A program made the translations under genes and the position numbers. Below, piece after piece: positions 1 through 7,567 of a DNA stretch of 64,000 nt. Numbering within the stretch: position 1 is the stretch's first letter; every line of letters begins with the position of its first letter. The notes beneath the pieces are model-generated. The model saw only the letters and a program-made list of their open reading frames with translations. It made no database searches and had not been told where the DNA came from. Origin of the DNA: Rhodobiaceae bacterium UBA4490 (GTDB lineage: Bacteria; Pseudomonadota; Alphaproteobacteria; Parvibaculales; Parvibaculaceae); assembly GCA_002389665.1 (NCBI GenBank), contig DGNO01000004.1:116149-180148 (forward strand), written 5' to 3'.

Positions 1-453
1 ATGCCGCTGACATTCGACCCCCTCCGCCCTTCGGACCGCGCAGTTCTGGAAGAGCTGGTGCGCGCCTATTACATCGATGACGGTCATGCGTATGACGAGG
101 CGCTGCATGGGCGGGCGCTGGACGAGCTTTGCGTGGAAAACGAATTCGCGCTCGGCTGGATCATGCGCGAGGATGGAGAAACGGCAGGCTATGTCGTCAT
201 CACGCTCGGCTTTTCCATTCTCTATGGCGGCTTCGATGCCTTTATCGACGAGATTTATGTGACGCCGGAGCGGCGCGGCAAAGGCTTCGGCACCAAAGCG
301 CTCCATTTCGTCGAGGAAGAGTGCCTGCGCCGGGGCCTCAGGCGCATGTATCTGGAAGTGACCCATCATAACCCCCGCGCCCGCGCGCTTTACGAGCGCC
401 TCGGCTATGAGGATCATGAAAGCTACTTAATGTCTAAGACCCCAGAAGCTTGA
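1..453 (+). CDS. GNAT family N-acetyltransferase
   Basis: A 150-residue GNAT-fold protein that would transfer an acetyl group from acetyl-CoA to an amine; the substrate cannot be read from sequence. The acetyl-CoA pyrophosphate loop is RRGKGFGT at residues 91-98, and the C-terminal NPRARALYERLGY stretch (124-136) is the usual last-strand and helix motif. The ATG is the first base of the window, so its ribosome binding site cannot be seen; the N-terminus MPLTFDPLRPSD looks like a normal complete one. The stop lies only 4 bases from the stop of the convergent AT-rich HNH gene. The family is certain, the substrate unknown. Confidence 0.85.
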   Translation: MPLTFDPLRPSDRAVLEELVRAYYIDDGHAYDEALHGRALDELCVENEFALGWIMREDGETAGYVVITLGFSILYGGFDAFIDEIYVTPERRGKGFGTKALHFVEEECLRRGLRRMYLEVTHHNPRARALYERLGYEDHESYLMSKTPEA

Positions 454-457
454 AGGA

Positions 458-1192
458 CTAGCTCGCTATATCTGTGTAATCACCTGGGAATGGAGTCACA
501 GCAGGCAAGTTAAAGAAACGGATAGAAGCCTCAGTGATTTCATTAAAGCTATAGTTCACAAACCAAGAAACGTCTGTCAGATTTTTTGCTTCTCCGTAAC
601 CGTCGAGAATCAAAATTGAGTTGAATGGAGGAAAGGAGATTTCCGAGAACAGCCCATTCTCTCCCGTTTCTGCATTCAGAACGCCAACGGCACCTGCCTG
701 ACGGGTAATTCTCGATCTCTTCTCATCTCTCAATGACAAGAGCATTCGAGGCCTCATAATATTTTTGTCATGCTTGTTCAAAAGAAAACGGGCAAACCGT
801 GGTCCTTCTGGAGGATTTGCACTGCAATGCATTGCAACAAACTGCTTCAAGACTCTAAGCGGGTAAAACTGCAACGTGATATCAGCAAACGCCCCTGTCG
901 GTAGCGACCTAGCAGGCTTCATGCATTGTTTCGCAAAATCAATATAGGCAGGAGCATAGCAGGAACCCATGTAGCTATTACACCTTACGCACAATGTGTA
1001 AGCACCTGCTCCTCTTTGATTAAATTTTCCCCGAGGGTTTGTCAGGTAGTCCTCACCCTCAAGCAACCTTTTGGGGTTCGCTTCTAATACACGCTCGTTA
1101 TTAAAAGCCGCCTCTGGAGGAACATGTTCATAGCTAAGCGGACCTTCGTCCCCACAGATTCGACAAACCCCAGACACCGATTTTCGTGCCAT
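458..1192 (-). CDS. HNH-type zinc-binding protein, probable horizontally acquired gene
   Basis: A 244-residue protein with CxxC at C10 and C13, an EH pair at residues 22-23 (SYEHVPP), and a second CxxC at C68 and C71 followed by N. This pattern is typical of HNH/McrA-like endonucleases with a structural zinc. The remaining 170 residues match nothing I recognise. The gene is visibly richer in A and T than every neighbour, with many AAA, ATT and TTT codons, while the flanking genes use G/C third positions. Length and base composition suggest recent import, possibly a defence or mobile-element nuclease. Catalytic activity is inferred only from the motif and could have been lost. Confidence 0.6.
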   Translation of the reverse strand: MARKSVSGVCRICGDEGPLSYEHVPPEAAFNNERVLEANPKRLLEGEDYLTNPRGKFNQRGAGAYTLCVRCNSYMGSCYAPAYIDFAKQCMKPARSLPTGAFADITLQFYPLRVLKQFVAMHCSANPPEGPRFARFLLNKHDKNIMRPRMLLSLRDEKRSRITRQAGAVGVLNAETGENGLFSEISFPPFNSILILDGYGEAKNLTDVSWFVNYSFNEITEASIRFFNLPAVTPFPGDYTDIAS

Positions 1193-1367
1193 TGAAGCAA
1201 TCCAACAGTAGCCAAACTAAAACGGACGTTTATCAATAGAAACACGCTCTTTCACAAAATCAAACACATCAAAAGACACACCCTTCCGGCCCCCTTTTCC
1301 CCATGCTAGGGTCCGCCCCATCAAAACTGAAATGACGCCTGCGGCGTCAATGACTTAAGGGGAAGGC

Positions 1368-2135
1368 ATGAAGAATCTCTTCGATATCAAAGGCAAGGTC
1401 GCGGTCGTTACCGGCGGCTCGCGCGGGATCGGCGAAATGATCGCCACGGGCTTCGTGGAAAACGGCGCCAAGGTCTATATCACCGCGCGCAAGGCCGAGG
1501 CCTGCAACGCCACCGCTGAGCGCCTGTCGGAAAAAGGCACCTGCATCTCGCTGCCTTATGATCTCGGCACGATGGAAGGGGTGGAAGGCTTTGCCAAGGA
1601 AATCGCCGCGCGCGAGGAGAAGCTGGACATCCTCGTCAACAATGCCGGCGCCGCTTGGGGCGAGCCGCTCGACCAATACCCGGAAAAGGGCTGGGACAAG
1701 GTTTTCGACATCAACCTCAAAGGCCCCTTCTTCCTCATCCAGAAACTGCTGCCGCTGCTGCGCAAGGCCGCAACCTATGAAAACCCGGCCCGCGTCATCA
1801 ACACCGCCTCGGTCAACGGCATTGTGCCACCGATCCTGGAAACCTATGCCTATTCTTCTTCGAAAGCCGGCATGATCATGCTGACCCGGCACCTTGCCGG
1901 CCGGCTGGCGCGCGAAAACATTCTCGTCAATGCCATCGCGCCCGGCCCCTTCCCCTCCAACATGATGGCGGCAACGCTGGCGGAGATGGGCGAGGAAATC
2001 AAAAAGTCGAACCCGCGCGGGCGCATCGGCGAGCCGGAAGATATTGCAGGTGTTGCGATCTTCCTTGCCTCCCGCGCTTCCGCCTACACAACGGGCGCCT
2101 GCATCCCTTGCGATGGCGGCTCGGCGGAAGTCTGA
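1368..2135 (+). CDS. SDR family oxidoreductase (RhlG / 3-oxoacyl-reductase-like)
   Basis: A 255-residue classical short-chain dehydrogenase. It has the NAD(P)-binding TGGSRGIG at residues 15-22, NNAG at 91-94, catalytic S148, and Y162-x3-K166 (YSSSK). Overall wording resembles the RhlG-like group of NADPH-dependent 3-oxoacyl reductases, but the substrate is not certain. An SD-like AAGGGGAAGGC precedes the ATG. A near-perfect bidirectional terminator follows at 2161, so it is probably transcribed alone. The 175-base upstream gap is the boundary between the AT-rich gene and normal-composition DNA. Confidence 0.85.
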   Translation: MKNLFDIKGKVAVVTGGSRGIGEMIATGFVENGAKVYITARKAEACNATAERLSEKGTCISLPYDLGTMEGVEGFAKEIAAREEKLDILVNNAGAAWGEPLDQYPEKGWDKVFDINLKGPFFLIQKLLPLLRKAATYENPARVINTASVNGIVPPILETYAYSSSKAGMIMLTRHLAGRLARENILVNAIAPGPFPSNMMAATLAEMGEEIKKSNPRGRIGEPEDIAGVAIFLASRASAYTTGACIPCDGGSAEV

Positions 2136-2160
2136 GCCTCAAAAGGACTTTAAAAAGAAA

Positions 2161-2187
2161 GCCCCGGCAGCGCTGCCGGGGCTTTTT
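2161..2187. terminator. Bidirectional rho-independent terminator
   Basis: A perfect 22-base palindrome (11-base arms starting GCCCCGGCAGC) is preceded by A-rich sequence and followed by TTTTT. It sits between the converging SDR gene and the alpha/beta hydrolase pair and can serve both strands. Confidence 0.9.
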
Positions 2188-2212
2188 CATTTGCAGAAGG
2201 CCAGCACCTAAG

Positions 2213-3118
2213 TCATTCCGCCGCCTTGGCGGACAGCGCCCGCTTGGCGTGGCCTGCGATCAGTTCGACGAAACGCGGGCAAAGAGCTTCGGGCAGATCG
2301 TGGCCCATGCCATCGATGAGCTCCAGCGCAGCGCCTGGAATATGCTTGGCGGTATCGATGCCGCCGTCCACCCGCACGAGATTATCGTCCTGCCCATGAA
2401 TGACGAGCGCGGGCACGCGCACATTTTTCAGCCGCTCCACCCGACTGCCATCGGCCAGAATGGCGGCATATTGGCGGGCATAACCTTCCGGATAATACAT
2501 CCGGTCATAGGCCTCGCCGATCAGCACTTCATATTCCGCATCGCTTTTACGGTAGGCCGGGCTTTCATACGCCCGCCGCCCTTTGATGGAAGTGGCGATG
2601 ACATCGGCCCGCGCCGAGCTTGCCGCTTTCTCATTCAGCGCCTTTTGCGCCTCCTCCGTTGCCGGGGGTAAGGCGGGGTTGCCGGTCGAGGACATGATGG
2701 AGGTCATGGAATAAAGCCGGTCTGCATGTTCGATCGCCATGAGCTGCACGATCATACCGCCCATCGAAACACCGGCGACATGCGCCTTCTCGATACCCAA
2801 CGCATCGAGAACCCCGATCCCATCCGCCGCCATGTCCGAAAGCGTGTAGGGCAGCTCCGGCATCGGCCCTTCCCCGCGCCCAGCTTTGAAAGCCTCCTTG
2901 ATATCGGGCTGGCCGCCCTCCTCGAATTTCTGGGAAAGGCCCACATCGCGGTTGTCATAACGGACAACGCGGAACCCTTCCGCCACCAGCCCGTCGAGAA
3001 GCGGACGCGGCCAATTGATGAGCTGGGATGTATAGCCGTTGACCAGGAGAAGGGCCGGCCCGTCCTTCGGGCCCATCTCTTCCACCTCGATGGCAATGCC
3101 GTTGGCTTTGATCTGCAT
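2213..3118 (-). CDS. Alpha/beta hydrolase (copy 2 of a tandem pair)
   Basis: A 301-residue alpha/beta hydrolase. The nucleophile elbow is G-V-S118-M-G-G, the acid is at the HGQDD segment (about 241-245), and the catalytic histidine is H273 in GMGHDLP. The DNRDVGLS motif at 55-62 is typical of the RdmC / aclacinomycin-methylesterase-like group of small-molecule esterases. It lies 5 bases downstream of a close paralogue (3124-4032) on the same strand, so the two are probably co-transcribed. No signal peptide, so cytoplasmic. Substrate unknown; an ester or lactone is likely. Confidence 0.85.
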   Translation of the reverse strand: MQIKANGIAIEVEEMGPKDGPALLLVNGYTSQLINWPRPLLDGLVAEGFRVVRYDNRDVGLSQKFEEGGQPDIKEAFKAGRGEGPMPELPYTLSDMAADGIGVLDALGIEKAHVAGVSMGGMIVQLMAIEHADRLYSMTSIMSSTGNPALPPATEEAQKALNEKAASSARADVIATSIKGRRAYESPAYRKSDAEYEVLIGEAYDRMYYPEGYARQYAAILADGSRVERLKNVRVPALVIHGQDDNLVRVDGGIDTAKHIPGAALELIDGMGHDLPEALCPRFVELIAGHAKRALSAKAAE

Positions 3119-3123
3119 CTGCC

Positions 3124-4032
3124 TTACTCCGCTGCCTGCGCCTGGCCTGCCCGGCGGGCGGCTTTTTCGATCGCATCGGCAAATGTGCCGACCAGCGAGA
3201 GCGGGAAATCGTGCCCCATGCCTTTGACGGTCACAAGCTCGGCGCCCTTGATGGAGGCTGCCGTGTCCTTGCCGCCTTCAATGGGGACGAGCGGATCATC
3301 TTCCCCGTGCAGAACGACGGTCGGCGCCGTAACGCCGGCGAGCCGGGCCCGCCGGTCACCGTTTGAAAGGATCGCCGCCATCTGCCGGACCATGCCGTCC
3401 GGATGGAAGGAGCGGTGAAAGTCCCGCAGGATCCATTCGCGCAATTGCTCATCCGGGGTCGGGAAGGCCGGGCTGCCGATCGTCTTCCAGGTATGCATGC
3501 CCCGCTGCACCACCGCCTCAAGATCGCTCGGGTCCGCGGCAGGGGCCGTGAGAGCCGCCATGGCTTCGGGCTTTGCCTGCGGCAGTTCCGGATTGCCCGT
3601 CGTCGACATGATGGAGGTAAGGCTGAGCGTGCGCTCAGGATAAAGCGCGGCAACGAGCTGCGCGATCATGCCGCCCATGGAAGCGCCCACGATATGCGCC
3701 TTGTCTATGCCGAGCGCATCGAGCACGCCCACGGCATCCGCCGCCATATCATCGAGCGCATAAGGCGCATCCGGCGTTGCCCCGCTCATCAGTGCAGTGA
3801 GAAGCGCCGTCATATCCGGCACGCCCTTATCGTCGAACTTATGGGAAAGGCCGACATCGCGGTTGTCGAACCGCACCACGTGATAGCCGCGTGCCACGAG
3901 CTCTTCGCAAAGCTCCGCCGGCCAGAGCGTCATTTGCGCGCCCACCCCCATGATAAGCAGCACGCATTCGCGCTCCTCCGGCCCGAAACGCTCCACCTCG
4001 ATATCGATCCCGTTCGCCTTGACCTGCGCCAT
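3124..4032 (-). CDS. Alpha/beta hydrolase (copy 1 of a tandem pair)
   Basis: A 302-residue alpha/beta hydrolase with elbow G-A-S118-M-G-G, FDNRDVGLS at 55-63 and the histidine in GMGHDFP near the C-terminus. It aligns along its whole length with the gene immediately downstream: both open with KANGIxIEVE, share DNRDVGLSxKF, and share a SLTSIMSTTGNP-type segment. This is therefore a local duplication. The ATG is preceded by GGGAGAAAGAG, a good ribosome binding site. First gene of the two-gene operon; cytoplasmic esterase of unknown substrate. Confidence 0.85.
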   Translation of the reverse strand: MAQVKANGIDIEVERFGPEERECVLLIMGVGAQMTLWPAELCEELVARGYHVVRFDNRDVGLSHKFDDKGVPDMTALLTALMSGATPDAPYALDDMAADAVGVLDALGIDKAHIVGASMGGMIAQLVAALYPERTLSLTSIMSTTGNPELPQAKPEAMAALTAPAADPSDLEAVVQRGMHTWKTIGSPAFPTPDEQLREWILRDFHRSFHPDGMVRQMAAILSNGDRRARLAGVTAPTVVLHGEDDPLVPIEGGKDTAASIKGAELVTVKGMGHDFPLSLVGTFADAIEKAARRAGQAQAAE

Positions 4033-4179
4033 CTCTTTCTCCCTGTTTTGCCTGCACCGCCCTTATTCCGGGCCGGCATCAATTTTTCTTATGGAAGCTT
4101 AGCAGGGCTTGTGCCCATGCGCCAAAACAGGGAATCTGAACCTCAATAAACCGCAAAAAACCGGCTGGGAGGCCCTCAA

Positions 4180-4830
4180 ATGACGCTCAAATTCGACCTT
4201 TTCTGGTCATTCCGCTCCCCCTATTCCTATCTGGCGACCCCCCGCCTTGCCGCCCTTCAAGAAGAATACGATGTCAAAATCAATGTCCGCCCGGTCTATC
4301 CCATCGCCGTGCGCATCAAGGGCTTTTTCAAGCAGGTGAACCCGCTCTGGCCGCCCTATCTCCTGAAAGACACGGTGCGCATCGCCGAAATGGAGGGCCT
4401 GCCTTACGCCTGGCCGAGCCCGGACCCCATCGTTATGGACATCAAGTCGGGCGAGGTGCCCGAGGATCAGCCCTATATCTCCCGCCTCACGCGCCTTGGC
4501 GTGGCGGCAGCGGAAAAAGGCAAGGGCATGCCTTTCCTTTATGAGGTGAGCCGGATCATTTTCGGCGGCGTCAAAGGCTGGAACGAGGGTACGCACCTCC
4601 AGGAAGCAGCCGCCCGCGCCGGGCTCGATCTTGCCGAGCTCGATGCCTTGATCGAAAAAGACCCGGATCACTACGAAAAAGTCATTGCCGAAAACGAGGC
4701 GGCCCAGAAAGAGGGCGGCCATTGGGGCGTGCCGCTCATGGTTTTCGAGGGCGAGCCCTTTTTCGGCCAGGACCGCATCTCCCATCTCATCTGGCGCATG
4801 GAACAAAAAGGCCTAAAGAAGCGCACATAG
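4180..4830 (+). CDS. DsbA-family protein, 2-hydroxychromene-2-carboxylate isomerase-like
   Basis: A 216-residue thioredoxin-fold protein of the DsbA/HCCA-isomerase group. The N-terminus has SFRSPYSYL (S10-S16), where the serine replaces the redox CxxC and binds glutathione in the known family. A cis-proline segment GVPLMVFEGEPFFGQDR lies near the C-terminus. Members isomerise chromene carboxylates in naphthalene degradation or act as kappa-class GST-like enzymes; no aromatic ring-cleavage genes lie beside it, so the substrate is open. It is separated from the next operon by a GC-rich hairpin near 4851. Confidence 0.8.
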   Translation: MTLKFDLFWSFRSPYSYLATPRLAALQEEYDVKINVRPVYPIAVRIKGFFKQVNPLWPPYLLKDTVRIAEMEGLPYAWPSPDPIVMDIKSGEVPEDQPYISRLTRLGVAAAEKGKGMPFLYEVSRIIFGGVKGWNEGTHLQEAAARAGLDLAELDALIEKDPDHYEKVIAENEAAQKEGGHWGVPLMVFEGEPFFGQDRISHLIWRMEQKGLKKRT

Positions 4831-4850
4831 GCGCAGCGCCCTTGAAAGCA

Positions 4851-4879
4851 GGCGGGGGGAGCGGCATTCTCCCGCCTTT
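4851..4879 (+). terminator. Possible terminator between isomerase gene and glycerol-phosphate operon
   Basis: GGCGGG at 4851-4856 pairs with CCCGCC at 4871-4876 and is followed by TTT. The loop is long and the T run short, so termination strength is uncertain. Confidence 0.4.
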
Positions 4880-4902
4880 GATACTGTCAGACAGAGGAAT
4901 AG

Positions 4903-6585
4903 ATGAAACGCGATTTGGAGGCCATGAGCAGGACCGCCTACGACCTGGTGATCGTGGGCGGGGGGATATCGGGCGCCTCCATCGCATGGGATGCGGCGCT
5001 CCGGGGGCTGAAAGTCGCCCTCCTGGAAAAAGAAGACTTCGCCCACGGCACGACCTCCGGTTCCTCCAAGCTCATTCACGGGGGCCTGCGCTATTTACAG
5101 AACGGCGAGCTTGCGCTGGTGCGCGAGAGCCTGCGCGAGCGGCGCATCTGGGAAATGATCGCCCCGCATATGGTCTTCCCTCTGCCCTTCCTGCTTCCGA
5201 CTTACGGCCAGGGCATGAGCGGCAAGCTCATCATGTCGGTGGGCCTCACCTTCTATGATCTGCTGTCTTATGACCGCAACCGGCTGGACGACCCGGACAA
5301 AAAATTGCCGGGCTATAAAACCGTCTCGCGCGAGGAAGCGCTGGAGATCATGCCGAGCCTCAAGAAAGAAGGGCTGACCGGCGGCAAGATTTATTACGAC
5401 TGCCAGATGTTCGCGCCCGAACGGCTCTGCCTTGAATTCATTCTAGGAGCAGCCGAGCACGGCGCCGATGCAGCGAACTATACCGAGGTCACCGGCTTTC
5501 TGGAAAGCGCGGGCGGCAATGGCAAGCGCGCCGAGGGCAAGCGCATCCAGGGCGTCCGCGTCAAAGACCGGGAAAGCGGCCAGGAACATGAAATCCGCGG
5601 CGCGCTCACCGTCAATGCAAGCGGGCCCTGGGCCGACAAGCTGATGGGGCTTGCGGAAGAAAACCCGCCCCGCCAGCTGATCCGCTCCAAAGGCATTCAC
5701 GTCATCACGCGCCAGCTTTCCGGCGAAACGGCGCTGGCCGTCAAATCCGAAATCGGCGGGCACTTCTTCGTCATTCCCTGGCGCGGCCATACGATCATCG
5801 GCACCACGGACACCGTCTTCTCTCATGAGCCCGATGCGATGGGCGTGACGGAAGAGGATATCGAAAAGTTCCTCCTCGTCGTGAATGACGGTTTGCCGGG
5901 CCTCGGCCTGACACGCAAAGACGTGCAGCACTTTTATGTGGGCCTGCGCCCGCTCATCGACGAAACGCCGGAAGAAGGCACAAAAGATTCTTATAATGCG
6001 AGCCGCGAGGCGGAAGTCTTCGACCACGGCGAAAAGCACGGCATTGACGGGCTCCTCTCGGCACTGGGCGGCAAGTGGACGACCTCGCGCAATCTCGCCG
6101 AAGAAGTCGTCGACAAGGCGGCGGAAAAACTCGGGCGCAAACTGAAGCCTTGCGCCACCGAAAGCACCCCCCTTTATGGCGGCGCCATCAAGCGCTTCCG
6201 CCCCTTCCTCGATGAAGCAAAGCAGCGCCATCAGCGCTATGCGCCGGATATCATCGACAATCTCGGTCATTTCCACGGCGCGCGCATGGACGACATTCTG
6301 GAGCTTGCCGGGACCGAGCCGAGACTTGAAGAACGGCTGGACGATCAAAACCCGGATATCGGCGCACAGATCGTCAATGCGGTGCGCAATGAAATGGCGC
6401 TTCATCTCGATGACGCGCTGATGCGCCGCACCGGCATCGGCACGCTTGGCCGCCCGAGCCCGCAATTGATTGGCAAGGCCGCAGGTCTCATGGCCGAAGA
6501 ACTTGACTGGGACAGCGCCCGGCGCGAGCAGGAAATCGCGCGCCTTTCCCGTTATTTCAGCACGAAACCGAACGGCACCGCATGA
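4903..6585 (+). CDS. glpD: FAD-dependent glycerol-3-phosphate dehydrogenase
   Basis: A 560-residue flavoenzyme oxidising sn-glycerol-3-phosphate to DHAP and passing electrons to the quinone pool. The dinucleotide motif VGGGISGASIAWDAALRG begins near residue 18. The family block GTTSGSSKLIHGGLRYL follows, and a C-terminal DAO_C-type region occupies about 400-540. An internal ATG at 4924 (MSRTAYDL) also has an SD (GGAGG) and could be the true start. It overlaps the lipid-kinase gene by 4 bases (ATGA). No glycerol kinase or facilitator lies nearby. With its two downstream partners it may supply DHAP for ether-lipid synthesis rather than glycerol catabolism. Confidence 0.88.
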   Translation: MKRDLEAMSRTAYDLVIVGGGISGASIAWDAALRGLKVALLEKEDFAHGTTSGSSKLIHGGLRYLQNGELALVRESLRERRIWEMIAPHMVFPLPFLLPTYGQGMSGKLIMSVGLTFYDLLSYDRNRLDDPDKKLPGYKTVSREEALEIMPSLKKEGLTGGKIYYDCQMFAPERLCLEFILGAAEHGADAANYTEVTGFLESAGGNGKRAEGKRIQGVRVKDRESGQEHEIRGALTVNASGPWADKLMGLAEENPPRQLIRSKGIHVITRQLSGETALAVKSEIGGHFFVIPWRGHTIIGTTDTVFSHEPDAMGVTEEDIEKFLLVVNDGLPGLGLTRKDVQHFYVGLRPLIDETPEEGTKDSYNASREAEVFDHGEKHGIDGLLSALGGKWTTSRNLAEEVVDKAAEKLGRKLKPCATESTPLYGGAIKRFRPFLDEAKQRHQRYAPDIIDNLGHFHGARMDDILELAGTEPRLEERLDDQNPDIGAQIVNAVRNEMALHLDDALMRRTGIGTLGRPSPQLIGKAAGLMAEELDWDSARREQEIARLSRYFSTKPNGTA

Positions 6586-7535
6586 CGCGCAAGATTGCAG
6601 CTATCGTCAATCCTTATTCAGGCGGCGGCAAAACGGGCCGCGCCTGGCCGGCGATTGAAAAGAAGCTGACCCGCGCGCTCGGCCCCGTCACCACATACAT
6701 GACCGAGGGCGCGGCAACGCCGCATCATTTGCCCGCCGCCGGCCCCACCGCCAAAGCGCTGAAAGACGGCGCCGATCTTGTCATTGCCGTGGGCGGGGAC
6801 GGCACGATCAATGAAGTGGTGAACGGGTTTTTCGAAGAGGGAAAACCGATCAACCCTGAAGCCGCCTTCGCTTTTCTGAACACCGGCACGGGCGGGGATT
6901 TCCGCAAGACATTCGGCTATGACGGCACGCTGGATGAAGCCATCGAAAAACTTGGAAAAGCCGAAGTCTCCCCCATCGACATCGGCAAGCTAACGTTCAT
7001 TGCCGAAGACGGGCGCGAGACGGCGCGTTATTTCGACAATATCGCAAGCTTCGGTCTTTCCGGCGCCGTCGACCGCGCGGTCAACAAAGCCGGAGTGTCG
7101 AAACTCTTGGGCGGCAAGTTCGCGTTTTTCTGGGGCACGCTGAAAACCGTCCTCACCTACCGCCCGCAAGCGGTGCACGTGACGACGGATAGTGGCTTTG
7201 ACGAAGTGCGCAATATCAGCACGCTTGCCGTTGCCAATGGCCGGTTTTTCGGCGGCGGCATGATGATGGCCCCGCACGCAAAGCCCGATGACGGGCTCTT
7301 CGACATCGTCATGATGTGCGATACGACATTCAAAGACATGTTTTCTTCTTCCGGCTCGCTTTACGAGGGCACCCACCTTGCCAATCCGAAAGTAACGAGC
7401 CTTCAGGCCAAAGTGCTCGAAGCCCGCCCGGCGGAGAAAAACGAGATCGTTCTGCTCGATATTGACGGGGAGGCGCCGGGACGCCTGCCCGCGCGTTTCG
7501 AGATATTGCCCGCTGCGCTCAACCTTTTCCGCTAG
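6582..7535 (+). CDS. Diacylglycerol/sphingosine kinase-family lipid kinase
   Basis: A 317-residue DAGK-catalytic-domain protein. The nucleotide-binding GGDGTINEVVNG is at residues 71-82 and the N-terminus AAIVNPYSGGGKTGR is the standard first motif; LNTGTGGDF follows near 99-107. Length is normal for YegS/DgkB-type kinases that phosphorylate lipid hydroxyls with ATP. The start overlaps the stop of the glycerol-3-phosphate dehydrogenase, so the two are translationally coupled. The lipid substrate is unknown; the neighbours point to a glycerolipid or ether-lipid intermediate. Confidence 0.87.
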   Translation: MTRKIAAIVNPYSGGGKTGRAWPAIEKKLTRALGPVTTYMTEGAATPHHLPAAGPTAKALKDGADLVIAVGGDGTINEVVNGFFEEGKPINPEAAFAFLNTGTGGDFRKTFGYDGTLDEAIEKLGKAEVSPIDIGKLTFIAEDGRETARYFDNIASFGLSGAVDRAVNKAGVSKLLGGKFAFFWGTLKTVLTYRPQAVHVTTDSGFDEVRNISTLAVANGRFFGGGMMMAPHAKPDDGLFDIVMMCDTTFKDMFSSSGSLYEGTHLANPKVTSLQAKVLEARPAEKNEIVLLDIDGEAPGRLPARFEILPAALNLFR

Positions 7536-7567
7536 ACCTGCCACCAGACCTGTCAAAGGACACGCTC

